Source: Spirodela intermedia (taxonomy: Eukaryota > Streptophyta > Magnoliopsida > Alismatales > Araceae). From it: a stretch of DNA of 64,000 nt. The stretch spans positions 4,962,221 to 5,026,220 of the forward strand of contig LR746270.1 in the NCBI GenBank assembly GCA_902729315.2, in the 5' to 3' direction. Below are positions 23,238 to 37,600 of this stretch, piece by piece. A program made the position numbers and the translations under genes. The notes under the pieces were generated by a model. It had not been told where the DNA came from. It was given only the letters and a program-made list of their open reading frames with translations, and ran no database searches. Every line of letters starts with the position of its first letter. Positions within the stretch are counted from its first letter, which is position 1.

Positions 23238-24583
23238 ACGTGATGGCTATTAAAATATTGGAGCATCTAAATAAAAAAAAGAAAGTGGATATAATAAGTA
23301 TTTTTGCATACCCACTAATATTCTTTATTTTCGAATATTATAATAATTAAAAAAATCTTATCTTGAGGAAACCATGTTGGATGTGTGTAGATAGGAGGCG
23401 GCTCATATATCATGCTAAGTAATTACGCAATTTTATTCCAAAATTATAGGGCGTAAATATTCTTCTAGGATTTTTTTATCCTAACCCTTGTGAATTGCAT
23501 TGATTTTGAATGAGGCCCATCGTTCTTGGATTTAAAATTTCAAAATATAGACCCCTACATTAGCAAATATGTACATAAATGACAACATTACCATTGATCA
23601 TGGTCAAAATATAAGATTTCCTTCAGTCCTCATCTTCCTCTTGTTTTGAAATTTTCAAAGAGCTCCTCACAAACCGAATGGATCACTGGCAGCCCGATTT
23701 CTCTTATTATTCGACCATTTAATTCCCAAAAGGCACCGCATTATCATCATTTAATTTTTAAATTTTATTGATTATATTTTACCTATGACTTGACAAAAAA
23801 GAACTAAATTAAAATCGCCCCCTCTCTCTCCCCTCTTGTACGGAGTCCTCTATGGAGAGAGAACAAAAGATTTTACGCAAAAAATATGAATAAATGTCAT
23901 ATATTTCATAAAGTGACTGAAAATACAATAATTTGATAACTTTCGAATACTTTAAAGTCCAAGTGATATAAAAAATTGCTTATTAATAATTAAGTTAATT
24001 CCATTGTGCTTAAAACCAAAAAACGTTTTCTTGAAGGCGAAACCTCATCTGGCATGAAGAAGGTGGGACTAGGAGAGGAGGCGGCGGACAGTACGTAGAG
24101 CGGGGAGATTGGGGCTTCTGTCTTCTGCGTCTCTGTTGGAATAGAAACAGTGTCCGTTCCCCCCCAGGTCGAGCTTCCTGGCTTCTGGGCCCCAGCCGAC
24201 CTTCCGGCTTCTGCCTTCTGGATACGGGTCAGAATGGAAACAACGTTGTCTTTGTCTCGGGGGGTGCGGAAGGCCTGCTATCCAACTTAAACGTGCACGC
24301 CACGACGGGATGGGCCTCTTTTGGCGGCAGAATCTGTTTTCTGTGGTGGCCCACCTTGTGCAAACTTCGTCCAGGGATCGTGGGCCTGGCACCAACGCAG
24401 CCGGCCCAAATAACCCTCATCACAACCGACAGGCCCAGTATGCACTCCGGGAAGCTAGGCGAGCCGGATACGTATTCCGATGCGCACTTTATCCAGGCGA
24501 TATTTATTTATTTATGATAAATAAATTATTTACTTTTCGGAACGGATGTCAACATAATGAAGTAACTATGGTGAAATTCTCAG
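22722..24583. other. Intergenic region, no gene recognised
   Basis: Mostly AT-rich DNA with a (GA)n tract at 23184-23236. The last part (about 24300-24480) turns GC-rich and carries TGGGCC/GGCCCA motifs (near 24311, 24347, 24382, 24402, 24432), consistent with the promoter of the following prolyl oligopeptidase gene. Open frames here are short and match nothing I know. Confidence 0.5.
23184..23236. repeat. (GA)n microsatellite
   Basis: An uninterrupted AG/GA run of about 26 units. Confidence 0.97.
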
Positions 24584-24898
24584 ATGGCACGGTGGTGCTG
24601 CAGCCCCCTTCTGCAACTGGAGGTGCCCTCGGCCGCGCCATGGTGCCGACATCCGCCGCCCAAGCCCGCGTGTTTGGGGCGTGGCAAGGTCCTCTTCAAA
24701 TTCAGCGGCACCGCCCTTCGACCCCCCCACAAGGCTTCTTCTTCCTTCCTTCCCCACGTGAGCCGAAGACTCTTCAGCTCTGTTGCCCAGCGCGAAGACG
24801 GTCTCTGCCGTGCACGGCCGGCCACGGGGTTTCTTCTGTCTCCCCCCATCTGCGCAGTTCTTCCTCTCCTAGGTCCGGGCGGCGGCGGGAGGCGGGCA

Positions 24899-27800
24899 AT
24901 GGGTTCTCTGTCTGCGAGTCTCGAGCCCCTCCAGTACCCTCCGGCGCGTCGCGACGAGTCCGTCGTGGACGATTACCACGGCGTCAAGGTGGCGGATCCC
25001 TACCGATGGTCGGTGTCCTCGCCAGGAGAACCAGGGGCTATTTCGTTCGTATCTTTCGTTCTCTTCTTTTCTTTCGCCTGACTATGCGATCTCCGTTAGG
25101 TTGGAGGACCCGGACGCGGAGGAGGTCAAGGATTTTGTTGAGAAGCAGGCGAACCTGACGGAGTCACTGCTGCGGACATGTGCGGAGAGGGAGAGGCTGC
25201 GGGGGCAGATCATGTCCCTGATGGATCATCCGCGGTACGATACGCCCTTCCGCCGGGGGGAGAAGTACTTCTACTCCCACAACACTGGGCTCCAGGCGCA
25301 GAGCGTTCTGTTTGTGCAGGAAGGCCTTGATGGACGGGCCGAGGTGCTGTTGGACCCCAACCTGCTGAGCGAGGACGGCACGACGGCACTTAGCACCTAC
25401 TCTGTAAGCCTGGATGCCAAGTACTTGGCCTACGGCCTTAGCGCTAGCGGCAGTGACTGGGTCACCATCAATGTAATGCGGGTGGACGACAAGAAGCCCG
25501 AGCCAGATTCTCTTTCCTGGGTTGGGCATCCTGATTCCCTTCGCTACCTTTCTTATGCCCTACTGTAGCTTTCACCGTCCTTTCTCAAACCCCGGGTCTC
25601 GAACTACACAACTTTTACCTCTCATTCTTTTTGACTCTGCTCGTCTCTAGGTTAAATTCTCATCGATAAGCTGGACACATGACGGTCGAGGCTTCTTCTA
25701 CAGCCGCTATCCAGCTCCCAAGTAGGGTTACTGTGTTTGTTAAGCAGACATGCTTAACAAGTAGGATTTGTTTTTGCTTTAGTAATCTTGTGATTCTGCC
25801 GAATTTGCAGCTTTGATCATGGGCTTGGATGCTAATGATTCTCTCAGCAGGAAGGGTGACGAGTTGGACGCCGGGACGGAGACAAATATTAATCTATATC
25901 ATGAACTGTACTATCACTTTCTGGGTACCGATCAGTCTGAAGACATCTTGTGCTGGAAAGACCCAGAGTCTCCGAAACACATGTTTGCTGGGCAGGTCAC
26001 TGAAGATGGGAAGGTGAATATTTTCTTGTTGTTGACATCACTACTTATGAAAACGTCACTGTTTCTTGTGTGGGCATAAGCCTGTCCAACTTTATTTTCT
26101 TAGAAATTGAACTCGACACTTCGGTTGTGTGAACTTATGTCTCATTCTGATATCAGTTCGTTGTAAGGGCATTGTATATATTGCTGTACTTATTAAATTT
26201 GTGTACTGCACTATTATGATTATTACTTATTTCACTCTAAATTGAATATTTAGAGTTCAAGATGCACCGGTAACGTGCAATTAAGATGAGCATCTCAGAG
26301 TTCTCTAGTGACGGAATCGCAATGACTTAGAGATGATGCGAAACCTAGGTCTTCATTTGTTGTTCTTCCAGGAAAATAATGTGCCCTTTAATTTATCGCA
26401 ATGACGTGGTTTCTAAATGTATGGATGTGAGAAAAATTATCAAGTTGTCTATTGTGAGGGATAGAGTTTGAACTTTGTTCTTCAATATTTTGCAAGTCTT
26501 TTTTTTTTTCCCTCTTTAGCGATTAGTTTTCATTTCTTGACGCCATTTCAATAGGTTGACTAAATGTTCGTTTCATATTGAAGGGAATTTCGACTATATA
26601 TAGGAAAAAAATTGCATAATCCTGGTTGCTCTTTGGCATATGAAAGTATCGCAATATGTTAAAGGTAAAGAGACTACCCTGAATGTACTGTAAAGCAGGA
26701 GATAGAGGAAAACAATTATTATTTCTGAACTCTTCTTGATAGACATGGCAGCATTATTACAAATATATGTTCTTCATAAGTGACTATGGACTCCTAGCTT
26801 TTTCGATGTGAATTGTGAAGTCTGTCTTAAGCAGTCTCGAGAAATAAAACGTGTAACAATGACCCTTCAATCTTGTTGGATTGTCATGTCTATGTAGGAC
26901 AATCATGAAATGTGGACTCTAGAAATTGACTTTCAATCTTTTTAGGAGTTATGAAAAGAGGATGATGATAATCCATGTTGATGTAGGTCTCTCTGACATA
27001 TAGTTACCATCGGAAGTTTCAGAGGATTGACCCTGTTTTTATTCATTTCTATTTTTCCTCTTTTCTTTGGTTTTATACCCACCATATTCTGTGAAAGCTC
27101 CTGGCCCTGTGGGGCAATGCACGCCAATATCTCGATTCAGGTCTGATTTAGACCACCCCCCAAACCTGTTTACCCCAAACTTGTTTTCTGCTTGAACTTT
27201 CCATCTAACAAGATTTGATTTTGATGGGCTTTGCAGTATGTGCTTTTATATATCACCGAGGGATGTGATCCTGTCAACAAATTGTACTACTGTGACCTAT
27301 CTTCTCTCCACAATGGGCTTCAAGGTGTTAAGGAGGATGGAGGCATGCTTCCTTTTATCAAGCTTGTTGACAATTTCGAAGCAAGTTATGAATCTGTGGC
27401 TAATGACAATACGGAGTTCACCTTTCTCACAAACAAGCAAGCTCCAAAGTACAAGCTAGTTCGTGTTGATCTCAGGTGCCCTGGAGAGTGGTCAGATGTA
27501 GTGAAGGAAGATCATAAGGATGTACTAGAATCAGCCAGGGCCGTTAATGGTAACCAGATATTGGTAAGTTATCTGAGTGATGTCAAGTATCTTCTGCAAA
27601 TTAGGGACTTGAAGACAGGCTTGTTGCTCCATAATTTGCCCATTGACATTGGTTCGGTTTCTGGGATCTCTGGTCGACGGGCATATAGCGAGGTTTTCAT
27701 TGGCTTTACTAGCTTTCTTACGTCTGGTATTATCTACAAGTGTAACTTAGCGAGTGAGACTCCTGAATTGGAGATATTTCGGGAGATTGTTGTTCCTGGA

Positions 27801-29556
27801 TTCGATAGGACATGCTTTGAGGTCAAACAGGTGTGACTTCTGTTTGAATGTGTGAACTCATATTTCGGAACAATATTTGATCATCATTTTTAATTCACTT
27901 TCTTTTCGAACCCCAGGTTTTCATTTCTAGCCGGGATGATACCAAGATACCGATGTTTGTGGTCTCCAAGAAGGACATTGCTTTGGATGGATCGCATCCG
28001 TGCTTGCTTTACGGATATGGAGGATTTAACATCAGCCTCACTCCGTCATTTAGTGTGAGTCGTATTGTTCTAACAAGGCATTTAGGGGTTGTCTTCTGCA
28101 TTGCAAATATTCGTGGTGGCGGAGAATATGGAGAGGAATGGCATAAAGCTGGTTCACTATCCAACAAGCAGAATTGTTTTGATGATTTCATTTCTGCTGC
28201 TGAGTTTCTTATCTCTGCTGGTTATACAAACCCCAGAAAGCTTTGCATTGAAGGTGGAAGCAATGGTGGACTTCTGGTCGCAGCTTGCATTAACCAGGTA
28301 AAGTAGTTATATTAATGTTGTTATCCTTGGTTTAGTCAACCTTTGCCTAGCTCTTAACATTATCTTAGGTGATACTGACCGTTCCTGATTGCCGGCTTAT
28401 AACTGTGTGGCAGAGACCTGACCTATGTGGTTGTGCTCTTGCCCATGTTGGTGTTATGGACATGCTGCGATTCCATAAATTCACCATAGGTCAATTTTTT
28501 TTATGACTATCAATTTTATCTGATTTCCTCATCATCGTTATCATCATTCTGATTTTCCCCTGTAATTGCAATTACCAGGGCATGCGTGGACCAGTGATTA
28601 TGGCTGCTCAGATAAGGAAGAAGAATTCGGATGGCTTTTCAAGTACGGATTTCAGGCACTTTCTTTGGTTTTGGGTACCAACTGCCATTCATTGAATTTA
28701 CCTTTTTTGCCGGCTTCAGTTTCGCATGCTGACTTTGATCTGGCTAGAATAATTTGATGCCGTTTGACTGCTGTTGACTTTTTTCCTTTGAAAATGGGTG
28801 CATTCGAATATTACTTCGCTTGATTATTATTTTCTCACATTCGACATTTGAGTCAGTTTAGCTCCTTTTATGAACTTGTCTCGAGAACAGATACTCGCCG
28901 TTGCACAATGTGAGAAGGCCCTGGGAAAAGAATGATCCAACTTGCCAGTACCCTGCGACTATGCTTTTGACAGCTGATCATGATGATCGGGTTGTGCCAT
29001 TACACTCTCTGAAACTGCTGGCTGTAAGTCCTCAGATGATCAATCAGTTAACATTCTATCGGATTTTTTGTTTTTGTTTTCCCGACTATTATTGCTGTTT
29101 TTTCATTGTAATTTAAGTTGTAATATAGTGAATGGATCTCTGATATCCTTGATTATAGAAAACTAGAAAAATTCAGATGGGTATCAGTTCTCTTCATCTG
29201 ATTTCAAACAATTTTCGCTTTCATCTGATTAATTGATGTGTCACTACACTCGGTATCCATTTTAAATGGTCCACCATGGTTCTTGCAGACCATGCAGTAT
29301 GTTCTCTGCGCAAGTGTGGAGAACAGCCCACAGACGAACCCAATCGTTGGGCGTATCGATCGGAAGTCTGGACATGGCTCCGGCCGCCCTACCCAAAAGA
29401 TGGTCCATATTTTATCCCCACCTCAGTATTTTTTTGGCAAATTTATTCCCTCACCATCTAATTTACTCACGAAAGCCTGTTTTCTCGTAGATTGATGAAG
29501 CAGCGGATCGCTACAGCTTCATGGCAAAGATGCTGGGTGCCTCGTGGATTGATTGA
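24899..29556 (+). CDS. POP: Prolyl oligopeptidase (prolyl endopeptidase, family S9A)
   Basis: Serine peptidase cutting after proline in short peptides. Coding exons: 24899-25008, 25100-25520, 25651-25721, 25851-26013, 27237-27830, 27917-28297, 28414-28489, 28579-28642, 28891-29023, 29289-29402, 29491-29556. Total 2193 nt, 730 aa, all GT-AG and in phase; plant enzymes are about 731 aa. Start region Y-P-P-A-R-R-D-E and D-P-Y-R-W-L-E-D-P is the family's hydrolase N-lobe. The beta-propeller spans roughly 75-445. The catalytic triad is Ser568 (GGSNGG), Asp658 (ADHDDRVVP) and His700 ([10 protein letters not shown]). The frame stays open upstream to an ATG at 24584, adding 105 residues that include R-R-L-F-S-S, like an organellar presequence; which start is used is uncertain. 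Exon 4 could also begin at 25848. Confidence 0.95.
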
Positions 29557-30539
29557 GAGAAATGGATGGTCGATGAATATGAATGGAAGAAACATGAAAC
29601 TATTGAAGAATAAAGATCAAAGCCATGAATGGACGCCGTAGTACACGCATAAATGGACGAAATCTCACTTTGAATGTCTTACCATTTTTTGGGGTTGAAT
29701 GGTTAATCATTCATATCAATCCTTTAACGTTGGGATTATGTTTTCAGTTAATGGCTTTTAGTTGGATCATGTATGTTCAGGAGGGCAGTGCAGTCGATTC
29801 TTGGGTACCACAGTGGGAACAACTAAACTAATCTTGATTGGAGTTCTCATGGAAGATTACATTCCATGACTCTAAAATATCTCTAGTAATGGGGTTAGTC
29901 GAGATTGTGTGAGACAATCTTCAGTATGCAAGGACAAGCAGTAGTTGGTGGAGATACTTGACACTAGTGATAGTGTTTGATACCAGCGGGGGTGAGGATG
30001 AAGATGGGCACCAAATATTTTTCTCCACCTCTCGAGGTCCACATCCGTTAGATCAATAAATTTATACCATTTATATTGCGACTCATGATTTTTTAAACAT
30101 TGATGAATACTATTTATAAGATAATTTCCAACATTTATGTCCCTAAAAGATATGATTTTATGTATTGAGATCGTGTTTAATGAGTCTACTCGACGGTCAT
30201 AATTTGTTTGAGTTAATTTGGATAAATTTTGATTATTGTTTTATTTCAAAATGTGTCATTTGTTTTGTTTCAACAACAACGGATCTTGAATATTATTATT
30301 CGAATTGATACGTTTCAGTTATATGCATTGGTACTTATTGATAACATAATAGTTTTTTAAGAGGATATTTGAACCATTAAACATCGTATTAGTTCACATA
30401 CATTTGAATTTATAAGTAATTTTAGAATCTAAATATTACAAGATGAAATAGAAGATAGATTTTTGGATGAGATTTATTTTTTAAATTTAATAACTCTCTA
30501 ATGGCTAATTAATTATGATCAATCACTTTTGATCCCTTT
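29557..30539. other. 3' flank of prolyl oligopeptidase and AT-rich spacer
   Basis: Contains the presumed 3' UTR of the peptidase gene, then AT-rich sequence without recognisable genes or repeats. Confidence 0.5.
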
Positions 30540-33200
30540 ATGATCTCGAGAAACCCCTTTCATATGAAAGGACGTCACGAAACGCACTCACGCGTGGATT
30601 TTTCTCTCTCCTTGAGCTCCATCTGCTACGGCAATTTCGGAAGGGGCGTGGCTCGCACCCTCTTTGCTCACGCCGCCGGGGGTCCTGGAAGGGTGGAGGA
30701 GAACATGAAGCTTTCCTATGAGGTGGAAAGAGGAGAGGGAAGCGGGGAGGGGTTGTAGGGAAGAGGAAGGCGGGGCAGTTAGGTACAGCTGAGGCGGAGT
30801 AAACCAGTCATGGATCGTCTAGGTTTGGCGGCTGTGGTTCCAAAGTGCTGGCGAAGGCGACCCAACAACTGGGACGAGGAAGAAGGTGATTAAACTGCTC
30901 TGCATGTGGTAAGAAGGGCGGCGGGTGCAAAAGCATATAGAAACAGGAGAAGGTAGGAAGTGACCTTGAGCACTGGAGACACCAGAAGGTGGTCCCGTGT
31001 GGAAGAAGGTGACACAAGCGAGTCAAGGCGGAGTGGTACAGCTGCTCCCAAGCAGAAGAGGACAGTCAAAGGCACAAGAAGTGGACCGCGAGGTTAAATC
31101 CCACGCCCCAAGAAGTAGAAGACACCACAGGAGGAAGCGATCCCACAACAGGCGAAGAAAGATAGAAGACCAGCCACTAAAATCACCATCAAGTTAACAG
31201 TAAAAGCAGAGAAATCTCGGAGCTCCAAGGGGAAGAGGAAGAAAAGTAAAAGTCGGAATGCCAAGAGGTTGAACAGGATCAAGTAGAAGACCAAGAGGAA
31301 GAATAGGAGAGCACAAAGACTGAGGATACGGGGAAAAAGGAAAAATAGGAAAGAGAAATGCGAAAGAGAATTGGAAGAGGAAGAGGAAGAACAGGAGGAA
31401 ACACATAATTCAGAAGAAGTACACGAGACTCCAGAACAAATACACCGACAAGATGCCCAGGAAAAAAAATCCCATTTGGTTAGGCTGTTTAACCTCTATA
31501 CAGGGCGAATGAAGAGGCCAAACTATCAACAAACATCGGAATAAAGGACAAAAACCAGGTGGAGAAGGGAGAGGATAAGAAAGGAAGGGATGGGGAAACC
31601 ACTCAGAACCAAGCGCAGAACGAAAATTCACGTGGAGTGTTAAGAGGATTACGATGAGAGGGAGCAACTTCCAGAAGGAGGATCGCCTGGAAAATACAAC
31701 GAAAGAAAGGGCAGAAGGAGATGAAGATACGGGAGAAGGTAAAATCGAACTCCGCTTCTTATGCAATTCCTAGTTTATCATCGTATTTACTGTGTAGTCC
31801 TGTTAATTCTGGGGAGAATAATCAACACGCAGTGTGTGAGAGTGGCTCCATACCAGTGGGAGTCATAGAAAGACAAACTGAGGGATGTGATCACCAACCG
31901 AGTGAGAAACACCAGGGATCCCAGCCCAAGAACAAAACATAAACATGGATAGACAAATGGAGGGGGGTGATCTACAACAAATGGAAGAAATACTAGGGGT
32001 CTAAATTCAGGAACAAAATGACAACATCGAGACTCTAGACAAATCTAGAGGAGTTAAGAGGCCACCCCGTACATTATCTTATGTAGTAATTATTAGGAAC
32101 GACCACATCAGACTTAGATATGTGGAAGTATCCCTGCAACAACAAATCATGTGATCTAATTCATAGAAAAACTGTGTGTGCAAAAGAAGTCAGATTTGCA
32201 CCAATGACCAAGGTAGGGATACCAAGTAATTCAGTGTGAAAATAGCCAATGATCAAGGTCACTAACTAGTCTGGACCATACCAAGTAATTCAGAGGAAGG
32301 GAGGAGGTAAAAGAAGAGAAGGAAAGGTAGGGATTTGCACGGAGCTGCATGACTAAGTGTTCTGAGTAATGAGAGGTCTACTAGGTCAGGGGGCCACTGC
32401 TCAAAGCCAAAAAAAAAAGAGGGTGTGAGGGAGAAGAGAAGACGGGTAAAAGATAGGAGGTGGTGTGCAAGTGCCAAAAGTTGGCCATCCCGTAAAAAAA
32501 AGGAGGGGGGGAGAAGCTGTGAGGAAAAAGTTACCCACCTCAACTAACAAAATAAAAAAAGGGTCGGAAAAGAAGAACCCCAAACCCCAAACCCCAAACC
32601 CCAAAGGGTCGGAAGGCACAAGGCGTTGGAATGTGTGGCCAAGGTAAGTCAGGATTTCTTTGATCAAAGGTAGGTTAGTGAAGCCCAAACTTCACCATTC
32701 CGACTCAGAAAGTGTCACCTCCCAATTCTGAATTGTAAGGGATGCTCTGGACGGATAAGAGAGTCCTTATAAAATAACCAAAGATCAAACATAAAATCGG
32801 CACACTGGATACCAAACTGGATGGAAGAAGAAAGGTGAAGCCTTGTACGATAACTAATGGTGAGATCGAACGAAAAAATGGAGTGCGGTTTCATTTTGTA
32901 AAGAACAACGATGATGATGTACGAGGGAGAGGGCACATGAAGGAGAAGGAGAGTCAATGCAAGATCAACAGAAAGTCAATGCATAAAAAATGGAGGGCCG
33001 AGCATATAAAAATTCCAAGCACGTAGCACATCAATGAAGATGTTGAAAGCAGCAGTCCAGATGGACAAGGAAACTATGATGATGCTGCCCAGCATCCAAG
33101 CACAAAGGAGGAAGAGAGAAAAGCTATATATGGTCAAAGGGGAGTCAACACAGAAAGGTAGAAGGGGAGCCTATACAAGTCATTACGTGTATACCCCCCA
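30540..33200. other. Purine-biased region of unknown nature, probably an old mobile element
   Basis: From about 30.9 to 33.2 kb the plus strand is dominated by A and G (long gaagaggaaga-type stretches) with very few pyrimidine runs, unlike either neighbour. Open frames are short, Lys/Arg/Glu rich on the plus strand and Phe/Leu/Ser rich on the minus strand; none is recognised. A 14-bp word accaagtaattcag is repeated at 32221 and 32280. A gag-like or non-autonomous LTR element interior is one possibility, but no LTR, primer site or protein domain was found. Confidence 0.35.
32578..32605. repeat. Four perfect CCCCAAA heptamers
   Basis: CCCCAAA x4, flanked on both sides by the word GGGTCGGAA. 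It is one base different from the Arabidopsis-type telomere unit CCCTAAA. Confidence 0.9.
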
Positions 33201-34264
33201 CCCCTCCACCCCCAACAATTTGATGAAATTGTTATTTTGGTATGCAAATCATTTAATGATATGCTTTTTTTGTTTCCAACAATTTGAATTTACAAATAAT
33301 TTTAAGATTTTAACAATGTGAAATGACAAAAGGTTGGGGAGGCTTTGAATCAAAATTCTTAAATTTATCCTCTTCTCAAGAGTTAATTAGTTCATAAAAA
33401 TCATCAATGACTGTTTATGATCTCAATTTTTTTGCTTATATTTTATGTAGATAATTATAGAGAAATTGGGCAGTTTTTGTAGCTTAGTCAAACGCTAAGA
33501 AGATGACGAGTTGATGACCAAAAAAATGATAAATATAAACATCCTTGATTGAAGCATAAATATCTTCCACATTTAGTTAGATTCTTCAAATGAAGAGGAC
33601 AACAAGAAATCATGTCCAACTCAACATACTTTTCATTAAATTTTTGGAAACATATCAAGTCAAAAAAACAATTGAAAATATCCTACGATGAAATTGTTCC
33701 CTATTTTATGTGGAAAAAACTTGTGAATAAATCTTCATTCAATCACTACAAGACATTGATCTCTATAATGTGCAGTTAACCTTTCAAAGTCATGAATATA
33801 AAAGAGAAATTTATGGTGAAATACTGTGAGAGTCAAACTTAGTAGTAGTCATGTTGCTAACTAGTTGATTTAGTGGAACCCAAGATATGATATTTTGTTG
33901 AGTGGACCTAGGTAAGAGGTTGAACCACTATAAAAGTTATAGTGTCAATTAATTTTAAGTATGTGCAATCATTTAAGATTTATAATGCAAAATTAGTATA
34001 TGATCAATTCAACTTTACTTTCTTGATCTAAGTGCACTCTAAAATTCAATATTACTTAGTCATCAAGATTGCTCTTATAAGCCTTATCTTTGCAATTTCT
34101 ATTAGTTGTGAATGATCTACAAGATAGGGCGCTTGACACTTTTCTCTATGATCATCTTAAAGATATAATATTGTATTAATTGGTCACTAGACTTTATCAT
34201 CTCTTTTCATATCATGTTAGTTTCATTCATAAATATTTACATGAGATATGGTAGGATCTCAAAA

Positions 34265-34640
<376 letters not shown>

Positions 34641-37600
34641 GTTTTTTTCTATTTGCTCATCATAATAAATCCTATGTCAAAAATGGACACAAGACTCATT
34701 TCTAGTTCTTAGTGGGTTTTGGCCTGTACTAAGATTATGAAAGGGGGATTGAATTGACTTACTCTTTTTTTATTTCATTACTAGATAAACAATCTTAGTA
34801 TCTCACAATTCTCTTAGGATGATGAATATATGGATTTCCTAGTTCACTTATAACACATTATACTTTTTTTGAGGTTTAATGAATTGACTATGTCCACTCT
34901 CCAAGAATAGAAGCATTCTTGGATTTCATTAGTGATTATCCAACCACAATTGTTGATTAATGTGTTCAACTCTCTTAGAATTTTTCTTCTAGATTTATGG
35001 CCTTAGGATCCCACACCGTTGTTTCACCAAAATAGTGTTAATACATCATATTTGGATGATAAGTATGGTCAGATGTTAAGAAATATTAGTTTTATTAATG
35101 TCAAGTTTAACTAACTTCATATGTAACTAAATAAACATATCTCATGAATTTTCAACTAACTAGCTATATTAATCTTAATACATTTGTGCTTGATCTTTAA
35201 ATCTATACCCCACCATGATTTCCAAAGTATATCTTTGAAAAATATTATTTTTTTGGGTTTGTGGAGCTAGAATTTTTCTAGATGAATTTATACTAATTTT
35301 CTAACTGATATTGGGCCAAGAATATGGGGCCCAATATCAAGTCCATACTTGACCCATTATATCTTTACTATCTCTGTTTCTTATTTTTTATACTTAATTC
35401 AATACTCGTTCTCCCTCTCCAGATCTTTGAATGCCATAAGGATTTAAAGAGGATTATATTTCAACCATTTATTATTTTATATATTCATTTGATGTATTTT
35501 TTGTTTCATTCTATGTTGAGTGACACATTAGAGAAATAAAATTTTAACCCCATTTTTTATGATTTCGTATTATACTATTTTTAATTGATTTCATTGGGCA
35601 TGTACTTCTACTAAATTTTGAGTGACACAAGGATCAGTAGAAGACTATTTTCTCAGATCATTTCTAGTGTGGATTTTATTCTTGTTTGTCTTTGAACTCT
35701 TCTACAACAAGTGGGTGACACACTTTATGTAGAGGAATTGAATTTATTTTTCTTTCTTTTAATTTTAGTCACTCTATCAAGTTGCATACTTCCTTTAACT
35801 TTGTTGATTTAATAACTATTTGAGAACATAATTTGATATTAGGTTTAACAATCATGCTTGAAGATCAACTGAAATTTCTAGAATTTTAAAGCTACTGTTA
35901 GTTATTTGAGTTTAGAGAAAAAAAATATAAATTTGACTTGCTTTATTTCAACAACTAAAGTGAAATCAAATAAATCTATAGAATTTCTGTTTTTTTATAG
36001 ATTAATGACTCTAATTTCCCACATTGTTGTTAATAGGGAAAACTTCCACTCTTGATAAATAAGAGTCTAATATGATTTATCACACAACAAATAATAAAAG
36101 ATGTCATCGTGGGATGATTTTTGAAAGATGATGTCTTCAAAGGCATTCAAAATTTTGATGAAAAAGGTAAAGCTTTAGATGTTATTTCATCATACTCTTC
36201 TCTCAAATTATTGGCAGATGATGGAAGGTACTATAGCTTCAACCAAGTCTTGGGAGATTGCTAAATGCTTGGCTAATGTTTCATGACTCAATGCCTTAGT
36301 AGTGTGACCAGCCACCAAACACCTCACGATTTCTTTTAGATTTTTATATAGAAAAATTGGAGACAACTCTTGAGGTCGTGGAGGAGTTAAGGATAATCAT
36401 TCAGCTCTAATAAATTGGAAAATTATTATATTTTTAGTGAAATTATTTCAAAATCTTCTCCTATTTTCCTTCATCTCACAAAAATAATATTTTTAGAAAT
36501 ATTTCAATTTTCAAATAACTAGAGAACCAATACAATATGTCATTTAAGAGTTTGGATATCATCATGAGAAATCAATACATGGTTATGTTAGAAAATAGTG
36601 TAAATATCTAAATTTTGAATCAATACATCATCATGACCAATTATGATTTGATCTCCTTAAGATATGGCTGACAATATATATACAAATAAGATGATATTTA
36701 AGTAATCAAATCTTATTCAAATAAAAGATGATTATCAAGTCAACATTTTGAATCATAATCTCAATATTATTAATCATGATTTTGATGATTTAAGATATCT
36801 AAATTATATATTTTCAATAGTTAAGATATATTTTTAATAATTTTTAAGAACTATGTTTGACTAAATAAGGAATCTAAATTTAATCAATTAGAATGACATT
36901 AAAATCATTTGATAATAATATTCTAATATCATAAGTTTTCATACTCAAATTTTACTTCTTGTTGTCTTGTTGATTCCAAATCATTACTTTCCCACTAGAA
37001 TGAATTCTATAAATATTGCACATTTCGTAATAACAAACAACATTATAATATTAAATGATGAATTTAACTAAATATATAAATTTAATATTATTGATCACAC
37101 ATTTATTCAAGAATTGTTACGTAAACATTGAAAAACATTATAATGAGTTATATTTGAGCACTTTTATGTCTAACTTCGTATCAACTATATTTGACATTAG
37201 ACATAATTTAATATTTTTAATTTTTAATATTTTTTATCATCATCAAACCTAACGTATAATGTTCCAATATTTCTAATAGTAAGGGACTTATTTTTAATGA
37301 TTTTTTTAAGGTAATATAGATGATAAGATCAATATAATTCTCACATTATTATTGTAATACAAACTCATCTTTACAACTTTAGGTAAGTAATTTTTGAATA
37401 ATTGTATTCTATTTAAATTTTATATAACCTTTTGTGACAGACTATAATGCATTTTAAACTTCCATAAGCTTAAAAATTAGTTATTCAATAGATTAATCTT
37501 CATGTATAGAAAATAATCAATGTTATTAACTAATTGATTATTTCGTTTCCTTTGATTAAGTGGACTCTTCATAAATAATTCAAACTTATCTTCAATTTTC

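Noticed and set aside
32578-32605. True interstitial telomere
   Set aside because: The unit is CCCCAAA, not CCCTAAA, and only four copies are present; kept only as a repeat of unknown origin.
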